DNA of 10,326 bases, taken from contig JAUVJM010000040.1 in NCBI GenBank assembly GCA_030596585.1, positions 1 through 10,326 on the forward strand. The letters run 5' to 3'. Below are positions 5,706-10,326 of the stretch, in pieces. Each line of letters begins with the position of its first letter. Within the stretch, counting starts at the first letter, position 1. A model generated the notes under the pieces. The model did no database searches, was not told the DNA's origin, and saw only the letters and a program-made list of their open reading frames with translations. The stretch comes from a bacterium. Its GTDB lineage: Bacteria; NPL-UPA2; JAUVJM01. The translations under genes were made by a program, and so were the position numbers.

Positions 5706-6263
5706 ATGGGAAAAGTAATGGTTTTATTGGCACTGTTGTTTAGTTTGGTTTGTGTAACTGGCGCTCAGGGTGATACTCTAGTATTGCGAAGAGCTGACGG
5801 TAACATCTATGAAATGAACGCTGAGGTGAAATATTATATAGATGGAAAATTTTCGGTCAGACTATCTGCAGAAGAGATAAGAGTCTTTTCTGGAAATCAG
5901 GTGAAAGAAATCAGTTTTGGGTCTGCCATGGAAACGAGCAAGCAACGAAAGAAAGAAATTGAATCCCTTAAGAAAGCAGTTAAAGGGGAACCAAAAACAA
6001 CCACTTTGCGAGCTGAGAGTGCGCATTTTAAATCTTTGTTAGAAATGATAAATGAAATTTTTGAAGTTAATTCCAAGATTATTTATTCTCCCGATGCATA
6101 TGATTCGCTTCATTTGCCTCCAGAATGGATTAAAGGTAGAGTGACGATTTATCGAGAGAATGCAAGTTTTGAAGATTTATTAGAAGCTATTTTTTCACAA
6201 ACCGATTTTAAATATGAATTACTCAACAATTCTACAATTAAAGTTAGTTTAAAGAAGGAATGA
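5706..6263 (+). CDS. Exported protein with a DG-rich N-terminal domain and a secretin/TonB short N-terminal (STN)-like domain
   Basis: This 185-residue protein starts with a signal peptide (GKVMVLLALLFSLVCVTGA) and is probably cleaved before QGDTL. Residues about 22-72 form a strand-rich segment (DTLVLRRADGNIYEM, NQVKEISF) that recurs in the gene at 6420. After a lysine-rich linker, residues about 98-182 resemble an STN domain: a helix (HFKSLLEMINEIFEV), a strand (SKIIYSP), GRVTIYRENASFEDLLEAIF, and a final strand pair around YELLNNSTIKVS. STN domains occur at the periplasmic N-termini of secretins and TonB receptors, but here there is no barrel or secretin domain. A periplasmic or surface location is well supported; the function is not known. 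GGGGAGGGG lies at ideal distance before ATG 5706. The STN assignment is from pattern and should be read as moderate. Confidence 0.75.
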   Translation: MGKVMVLLALLFSLVCVTGAQGDTLVLRRADGNIYEMNAEVKYYIDGKFSVRLSAEEIRVFSGNQVKEISFGSAMETSKQRKKEIESLKKAVKGEPKTTTLRAESAHFKSLLEMINEIFEVNSKIIYSPDAYDSLHLPPEWIKGRVTIYRENASFEDLLEAIFSQTDFKYELLNNSTIKVSLKKE

Positions 6264-6318
6264 TTAAGAAGAGTTATGGTTTAAACTTTATTAACAGGAA
6301 CATGGCCAAGTCTAAGAG

Positions 6319-6396
6319 ATGAAAAAACATATAGCGTTTTTGTCGGTAGCATCGTTTAGCTTTCTATGGGCAGTTGTTGCGTTGATTACTACCTAA
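6319..6396 (+). CDS. Possible 25-residue membrane peptide
   Basis: In the gap between the two exported-protein genes an ATG at 6319 opens a frame reading MKKHIAFLSVASFSFLWAVV and ending ALITT. It has the look of a single membrane helix or a detached signal peptide. There is no good ribosome-binding site (only TAAGAG directly before the ATG). It may be the relic of a lost exported protein. Weakly supported. Confidence 0.22.
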   Translation: MKKHIAFLSVASFSFLWAVVALITT

Positions 6397-6419
6397 TAAT
6401 CTATAGAGGAGGAATAGAC

Positions 6420-7178
6420 GTGAGGAAAGAAAAGGTTGTTCCGTTTGTAGTCGTGCTAATTCTTGTGTGTGTAGCTATAGCTCAGAGTGATATTCTAACA
6501 ATAAAAAAACCTGATGGAAGTACTTATACATTAGACGGCACAATAAAAGGCTTCGAAGATAGTAAGTTTGTTATTGAGTTGGGTCCCGGTGGGGAACTAA
6601 GAATCGCCGCGAACCAAATAACAGCGATTAAGGTTGAACGCAGCCAAGTATCTCCTAATCAGGTAAAAAGGGTAAAGCCTGTAATTCAAAAGACATCCCT
6701 TCTTTCTACTGATGAAACATTTGAGAGATTATCTGAGCTTGTCACTGTATCGTGGACAAGAAGAAGTTCCCGAACGGGAGAAATTGTTCAGAGGGGGCAG
6801 GATGATTTTGGTTGGTTTTTAGATCACATGGGAGATAGTACCGAATATATGAGATTGTGTAAGAAACTCGAAGATTTAAAAAAATTAAAGGTTATTGCAC
6901 ATCCGAATTATCGCAAGGCAATCAGCTTGTATGTTAAGGCACTGGAGTCTTTGAAGCAAATTCACAAAAATGAAACTTATTTGGACGCAAGTCGAGGAAA
7001 AAAATCTTTTTGGAAAGTGCCTAAAGCGACTATGGGTAATTCTAGCCAAAGATCAAGAGCAGAAGCACATAATAGGAAAGTCAAGAGACAGAATGCCAAG
7101 ATTAAAGCAGCCCGAAAAACACTTGAGCGTTTTCGTTTCAAGTTAGAGATAGCACATGAGGCTTTGGCGGAAGGATAA
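6420..7178 (+). CDS. Exported protein sharing its N-terminal domain with the upstream gene
   Basis: The best start is GTG 6420, preceded by AGGAGG at 7-8 bases; an upstream in-frame start at 6366 would add residues that do not fit a signal peptide. The 252-residue product has a signal peptide (KVVPFVVVLILVCVAIA) probably cleaved before QSDIL. Residues about 22-75 (SDILTIKKPDGSTYTLDG, KFVIELGPGGELRI, NQITAIKVE) align with the same segment of the preceding exported protein. The middle part (SELVTVSWTRRSS, DDFGWFLDHMGDST) matches nothing I recognise. The C-terminal 50 or so residues are very basic and helical (RKVKRQNAKIKAARKTLERF), suggesting a coiled or nucleic-acid/envelope-binding tail. Function unknown. 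The pair may act together in the cell envelope. Confidence 0.72.
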   Translation: MRKEKVVPFVVVLILVCVAIAQSDILTIKKPDGSTYTLDGTIKGFEDSKFVIELGPGGELRIAANQITAIKVERSQVSPNQVKRVKPVIQKTSLLSTDETFERLSELVTVSWTRRSSRTGEIVQRGQDDFGWFLDHMGDSTEYMRLCKKLEDLKKLKVIAHPNYRKAISLYVKALESLKQIHKNETYLDASRGKKSFWKVPKATMGNSSQRSRAEAHNRKVKRQNAKIKAARKTLERFRFKLEIAHEALAEG

Positions 7179-7234
7179 GAGGAGAAAGGAGCCGAACAAG
7201 GATTATTGCAAGAAAGAAGTTGGCGAAGAGACCT

Positions 7235-7369
7235 GTAGCTAAACTCCCTCCTGAAACCGCACAAATACCCCACCTTCGATGGCACAATTTTTACATGCCT
7301 AAATCGCTCTTCTAATATGCCATTTGCCCATTTTCAGCACAAAAAAGAAAATTACACCCCCAAGCCATC
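7235..7369. repeat. Direct repeat copy 1 flanking the AbiEii/XRE module
   Basis: This 135-bp stretch aligns with 8798-8929 in the same orientation, with about 15 substitutions and two single-base gaps (about 87% identity). The longest identical blocks are the first 22 bases from GTAGCTAAACTCCC and a 20-base block beginning CTTCGATGGCACAATTTTT. No convincing open frame is shared between the copies. The gap 7179-7433 otherwise holds nothing I recognise. Confidence 0.88.
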
Positions 7370-7433
7370 TTCCTCTAACGCAAAATTTTCACTCTTTGCA
7401 ATTTTTTGCTCTCACCGACGATAAAAATCTCAT

Positions 7434-7949
7434 CTACACCAACTTAATAACTATCCTTCTACCAAAAACATCAGCTATCCGTTTCAAAGTATCTACAGAA
7501 ATATTTTCGTGGCCGCTCTCAATTTTTGAGATATATTGCTGGATCACACCAAGTTTCTTTGCCACATCTTTTTGAGTATATCCTAACTTCATCCGCATGG
7601 CTCTAATCTCATGCGCCAATCTTATTCTTTCTCGGGGAATCTTCACTTCTTGAGGTTCCCTTATCTTGATTCCCTGTTCTTTTAATCTCTCGTGAACCCG
7701 CTCGTATATTGTCTGCCAGAAAATTACTCTATCTCTAATCCAGCTATCCCTTTTCATCCTTTTCTTTATCACTGGCCACTTCTTACAAAAGTCTGTCTCG
7801 CTAATAAAATCAAACACTATCACTGGATCAGAAACTCGAGAAAAAAGTTTCTCTGCATAAATATTAAATTTAGGATGATTCTCATCCTTTAAAATTTTTA
7901 CAACTGCTTTTTTATCCAACCTGCTATCCCACAACCAATTTACCTTCAT
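7434..7949 (-). CDS. XRE-family helix-turn-helix protein, putative antitoxin/repressor of the AbiEii pair
   Basis: This 171-residue protein has an XRE/Cro-type helix-turn-helix at residues 111-166: LAHEIRAMRMKLGYTQKDVA, then KKLGVIQQYISKIESGHENIS and the fourth helix DTLKRIADVFG. The N-terminal 95 or so residues (MKVNWLWDSRLDKKAV, YAEKLFSRVSDP, WPVIKKRMKRD, FWQTIYERVHERLKEQG) form a helical domain that I cannot name; I take it to be the part contacting the toxin. Its ATG overlaps the stop of the nucleotidyltransferase gene (ATGA, 7946-7949), with GAGGTGA upstream, so translation is coupled. The likely role is antitoxin and autorepressor binding the palindrome at 8680-8699. Canonical AbiE instead uses an AbiEi winged-helix antitoxin encoded before the toxin, so this is a variant arrangement. 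Confidence 0.82.
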   Translation of the reverse strand: MKVNWLWDSRLDKKAVVKILKDENHPKFNIYAEKLFSRVSDPVIVFDFISETDFCKKWPVIKKRMKRDSWIRDRVIFWQTIYERVHERLKEQGIKIREPQEVKIPRERIRLAHEIRAMRMKLGYTQKDVAKKLGVIQQYISKIESGHENISVDTLKRIADVFGRRIVIKLV

Positions 7950-8659
7950 CTTTTATCACCTCGTAACATTAACTTATCTGGTAACCTTTTTAAAATCTCA
8001 TCATCAAGATACCGTAGCACTTTATTTGTATCAATCCCAGGCACCAAATCTAATAAGTCCATTTTTAGCTCCATCCTATTAAAAGTTTTATACCATGCAA
8101 TAAAACTTTCTGCTTTAGTAATAGAAAAATACTCCAGGAAAAAATCTGCCGCAGGTTTGTAATGGCTTGACAGATAATAAACATCAAAAAGATCCTTTGC
8201 AGTCTGCCGGCCAGCAGCAATCACTCTCCCTACAGCATCTTCCCTTTTCTCCATCCCTATAGATGCGACCATCTTCCTGAAATAAATATCTTCTAAAGAA
8301 TGTATCCCATTTTTTATTCCCTTAATGTTTTCTCTGAAATCCTGAACAAAATCTATTTTTAAAACACATTTTCTCTTAAGCTCCAGATAATATACTTTCA
8401 TAGGCACCAGCTCAGGATCATCCTGTTCAGCCTCTAATCTAAAACTAAATCCTGTCTCTTTTAAGACAAACCCCATTATTCTATCCGAATCTTCTTTCTT
8501 ATACTTTTGAGTAAAAAAATCCAGATCCTCAGAAAACCTATGACTAAAATAAAAAGACAAAGCTGTGCCTCCTGTCAAATAATAATTTTTAAATTTCCCC
8601 GTTATCATTTTTGCTATCCTCTTTTGCTCGCCTTTAACATACGAAATTTTGTTTTGCAT
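7946..8659 (-). CDS. Nucleotidyltransferase AbiEii/AbiGii-type toxin
   Basis: This 237-residue protein carries the nucleotidyltransferase signature GGTALS (30-35) followed by SHRFSEDLDFF (39-49, Asp45 and Asp47), a later KIDF (101-104) that would supply the third acidic residue, and AKDLFDVYYL (154-163), all typical of the AbiEii/AbiGii toxin family. In characterised AbiE systems this enzyme transfers nucleotides to RNA such as tRNA and arrests growth, for example on phage infection. The target here is unknown. The start at ATG 8659 has GGAGG five bases upstream; a TTG 12 bases earlier is in frame but unneeded. It is the first gene of a two-gene operon behind a near-consensus promoter. The catalytic residues look complete, so the toxin is probably functional. 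Base composition is AT-rich compared with the vor and rhomboid blocks. Confidence 0.88.
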   Translation of the reverse strand: MQNKISYVKGEQKRIAKMITGKFKNYYLTGGTALSFYFSHRFSEDLDFFTQKYKKEDSDRIMGFVLKETGFSFRLEAEQDDPELVPMKVYYLELKRKCVLKIDFVQDFRENIKGIKNGIHSLEDIYFRKMVASIGMEKREDAVGRVIAAGRQTAKDLFDVYYLSSHYKPAADFFLEYFSITKAESFIAWYKTFNRMELKMDLLDLVPGIDTNKVLRYLDDEILKRLPDKLMLRGDKR

Positions 8660-8676
8660 TTTTACCTCCAAAAATA

Positions 8677-8706
8677 ATTATACTACTTATAAGTAGTATT
8701 TGTCAA
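8677..8706 (-). promoter_or_regulatory. AbiEii/XRE promoter with a perfect 20-bp palindromic operator
   Basis: On the minus strand a perfect TTGACA (8706-8701), an 18-base spacer and a perfect TATAAT (8682-8677) precede the toxin gene, whose GGAGG is at 8669-8665. ATACTACTTATAAGTAGTAT (8680-8699) is a perfect palindrome filling most of the spacer and half of the -10. Binding there would block RNA polymerase, which fits autorepression by the downstream XRE protein (inferred). Confidence 0.85.
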
Positions 8707-8797
8707 CTAAAAATGATTCCCCTGAAATAATTTTTCCAAATACCGGAGAGAAATTTTCTCAAAATTCTACAGGGAAGCGTAGAAGAGCAACCAATAA

Positions 8798-8929
8798 GTA
8801 GCTAAACTCCCTCCTGAAAGTGCAGAAAACCCCTACCTTCGATGGCACAATTTTTGCATGCCTAAAGCACCCTTCTAACACGTCATTTGACCATTTCCAG
8901 CACAAAAAGAAAATTACACCCCAAGCCAT
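8798..8929. repeat. Direct repeat copy 2 flanking the AbiEii/XRE module
   Basis: This is the partner of 7235-7369, about 87% identical and in the same orientation, lying about 90 bases upstream of the AbiEii promoter. The two copies are 1563 bases apart start to start and enclose the whole toxin-antitoxin module. The gene-free stretch 8672-9041 holds this repeat, the promoter/operator and the palindrome at 9022-9047. The rest (about 8935-9020) shows nothing I can name. Confidence 0.88.
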
Positions 8930-9021
8930 TCACCGCCAGAGTATTATTGAAGAACAGACAGGCATTCCAACAAGAAACGGGTAGAGAGGCTGTCAAAAAT
9001 TTGTGTTACGGAGCAGTAGTT

Positions 9022-9047
9022 GCCTGACCACTCGTGAGTGGTCAGGC
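9022..9047. repeat. Palindrome of the TGACCAC/GTGGTCA type covering the rhomboid stop codon
   Basis: Two 12-base arms, GCCTGACCACTC and GAGTGGTCAGGC, are separated by only two bases. The inner 20 bases match 17 of 20 at 3671-3690. The TGA stop of the rhomboid gene (9042-9044, minus strand) lies inside it. Downstream on the minus strand there is no T-run; on the plus strand TTTCTT follows, but no plus-strand gene ends here, so it looks more like a mobile palindrome than a dedicated terminator. Confidence 0.7.
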
Positions 9048-9698
9048 TTTCTTAAACAGCGGCAGTAATATCAATCCGGTGAAAAATCCCCCGATATGTG
9101 CGAGCCATGCCACTCCTGTCTGACCGGAGTGTGAGACGTTTATAAATTGGAGGATAATCCACATGCCCAGGAAGATGATGGCAGGTATCTCCAGGAGCCG
9201 AAAAAAGAAACCGAGGGTGACAAGCGTCAGCACCCTGGCTTTTGGAAAAAGGATGAGGTAGGCTCCGAGAATGCCCGAGATGGCACCGCTTGCTCCGACT
9301 ATCGGGATAGTTGATTCGGGTGTGCTCTGAACCTGAACCAGGCCCGCGACGATGCCGCACAGCAGATAGAAGACGACGAAATGCAGGTGCCCGACCCTGT
9401 CCTCGATGTTGCGGCCGAAGATCCAGAGGTAGAGCATGTTGCCTATGATATGGAGAAATCCGCCGTGCAGAAACATTGAGGAAAGCAATGTCAGTTGAAC
9501 AGGCAAACCGAGCCGCGGGGGGGTGTCCACTCCGTGTGTGATTTCGTAGGGAATTGCCCCTGCCCGCATAATTAATGCGTGGCCTTCTGCGGGTTCCAGG
9601 GAAAGCTGGTACACGAAGACGCTCACGTTTGCAAGGATAATCAGGATGGTAACGAACGGAAATGTTTCCGTGGCGGTGTTATTCCTGATCGGGATCAT
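9042..9698 (-). CDS. Rhomboid family intramembrane serine protease
   Basis: This 218-residue protein has about six hydrophobic helices and all rhomboid marks: HIIGN (His83, Asn87, the oxyanion-side residues), GASGAISG with the catalytic Ser137, and AHIGGF with the catalytic His201. GRNIEDRVG (95-103) in the loop after the second helix is also typical. It would cleave transmembrane substrates within the bilayer; the substrate is unknown. An N-terminal cytoplasmic domain is absent, so it is the short bacterial form. Its ATG overlaps the stop of the zinc-ribbon gene (ATGA, 9695-9698), indicating translational coupling with that membrane protein. The stop codon is within a palindromic repeat. Confidence 0.95.
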   Translation of the reverse strand: MIPIRNNTATETFPFVTILIILANVSVFVYQLSLEPAEGHALIMRAGAIPYEITHGVDTPPRLGLPVQLTLLSSMFLHGGFLHIIGNMLYLWIFGRNIEDRVGHLHFVVFYLLCGIVAGLVQVQSTPESTIPIVGASGAISGILGAYLILFPKARVLTLVTLGFFFRLLEIPAIIFLGMWIILQFINVSHSGQTGVAWLAHIGGFFTGLILLPLFKKA

Positions 9699-9925
9699 TC
9701 ATCCAGCCTCTTATTTATGCTGGTGCAGCGGGGGCAAGTCGAGAGCTCATCTTCCTCGGAATCAACGTAAACGTACGTGCATATTGAACAGCGCCAGATG
9801 TTTTCTTTCTTTATCTCGGGGATTCTTACGTTTCTCCTGCCCTCTGCGCGTATCCACATGAACAGAAATATACAGCCGACGATGAGGATCTGTAACCCGG
9901 CGGCGAAGGCGATGCTATTTTTCAT
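9695..9925 (-). CDS. Small membrane-anchored zinc-ribbon protein
   Basis: The 76-residue product from ATG 9925 has one membrane helix (about residues 4-25), a basic stretch, and a C-terminal zinc ribbon formed by Cys46 and Cys49 (CSIC) with Cys64 and Cys67 (CPRC), separated by an acidic loop (YVYVDSEEDELST). The pattern recalls rubredoxin-like or zinc-ribbon knuckles; which metal it binds cannot be told. GGAG lies 7 bases before ATG 9925; a TTG 21 bases further upstream is in frame but less likely. It overlaps the preceding gene by 11 bases and the rhomboid gene by 4, so it sits in a tight operon. Function unknown; a partner or substrate of the rhomboid protease is possible. Confidence 0.7.
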   Translation of the reverse strand: MKNSIAFAAGLQILIVGCIFLFMWIRAEGRRNVRIPEIKKENIWRCSICTYVYVDSEEDELSTCPRCTSINKRLDE

Positions 9926-10326
9926 CTTCGGTCTCCAATTCTTCAATCAATGGAGGAGTTTCTTTCTCGAAGGTTTCCAGTATTCCGTCCAGCAAAGATT
10001 TATAACCGCCGTTCTTCAGCCGAGAATCCATTTCCTCTTTCTCTATCATGGGTTCTGCGAAGAGTTCGTATTGCACGTCAACCGATATTCCCGGGGCGTC
10101 CCACACCACGCTTTCATTCTCATGCCCGGGAAACGGTGATGTCGAGGAAATGCCTTTCCCGGACATTTTGCCCTTTTTGGCTTTTGGGAAATCCTCGTTG
10201 GGCAGAACTCCAAGGTATGAGATATTCACATCTTCCGTATGAGGCTGCCTGTCCGTGAGATTGAGAGCCGGGTAGGTATAAAGGACGGCAATGTGCAGTG
10301 CAACGGATATAAGGATTGCCTTTTTC
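9915..10326 (-). CDS. Membrane-anchored hypothetical protein, 5' end beyond the window
   Basis: The frame is open from the right edge to the TAG at 9915-9917, giving 136 visible residues. It begins KKAILISVALHIAVLYTYPA, a short hydrophobic anchor that recalls the N-terminal helix of TonB-like proteins (S-x-x-x-H pattern), and continues with NISYLGVLPNEDF, a Ser/Pro/Gly-rich section and an acidic C-terminus (EELETEDEK). A GTG at 10229 could start a shorter form, but the anchor upstream in the same frame argues that the true start is at or just beyond the edge. I do not recognise a family; the TonB resemblance is weak. The gene overlaps the zinc-ribbon gene, so it is the visible first member of the rhomboid operon. 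Confidence 0.6.
   Translation of the reverse strand, partial: KKAILISVALHIAVLYTYPALNLTDRQPHTEDVNISYLGVLPNEDFPKAKKGKMSGKGISSTSPFPGHENESVVWDAPGISVDVQYELFAEPMIEKEEMDSRLKNGGYKSLLDGILETFEKETPPLIEELETEDEK

Noticed and set aside
6977..7285. Minus-strand frame of 102 codons opposite the second exported protein
   Set aside because: It is antisense to a well-supported gene with a signal peptide and ribosome-binding site, and it runs into the direct repeat.
7370..7433. Possible terminator after the XRE gene
   Set aside because: The stretch is AT-rich, but I found no stable hairpin followed by a T-run on the minus strand.
8980..9012. GAGGCTGTCAAAAATTTGTG, which resembles the terminal sequence of some insertion sequences
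   Set aside because: No matching inverted end, target duplication or transposase was found. The shared 10-mer TTTGTGTTAC at about 4755 is too short to mean anything.
9052..9360. Second minus-strand frame of 102 codons within the rhomboid gene
   Set aside because: It is an out-of-frame shadow of the rhomboid coding sequence, which carries the catalytic motifs.

Overview
The window looks like bacterial chromosome from an anaerobe with CO2- or ferredoxin-linked metabolism. The clues are genes for a ferredoxin-dependent 2-oxoacid oxidoreductase, clear Shine-Dalgarno sequences, sigma70-type promoters and tight operons with ATGA overlaps. The lineage cannot be fixed from sequence alone. An uncultivated deep bacterial group (Omnitrophota- or Planctomycetota-like) is a guess.

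Layout. Positions 1-3700 are a moderately GC-rich minus-strand block. It holds a polytopic GT39-like membrane protein, then vorB and the start of the TPP-binding beta-subunit gene, which runs off the left edge. Positions 3850-7180 are a visibly AT-richer plus-strand block of accessory genes. In order these are a 14-codon stub of a PIN toxin with its small partner protein intact, a DUF4258/YgiT-type zinc-finger pair, the C-terminal end of a tyrosine recombinase, an FRG-domain protein, and two exported proteins that share an N-terminal domain. Positions 7235-8929 hold a minus-strand AbiEii-type nucleotidyltransferase/XRE pair. It lies between two direct repeats of about 133 bp. Positions 9022-10326 return to moderate GC and a minus-strand operon: a membrane-anchored hypothetical protein (5' end off the window), a small membrane zinc-ribbon protein and a rhomboid protease.

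The accessory segment reads as an island of toxin-antitoxin and defence-type genes with several decayed parts, lying between two conserved minus-strand operons.

Palindromic repeats are the other theme. A 116-bp element carrying two perfect 20-bp palindromes occurs twice. One copy ends the GT39-like gene and carries the -35 of the vor promoter. The other sits in frame inside the GT39-like gene and adds about 39 residues to a loop. A third palindrome family sits on the start region of the GT39-like gene and on the stop codon of the rhomboid gene.

No rRNA, tRNA or CRISPR array was seen.
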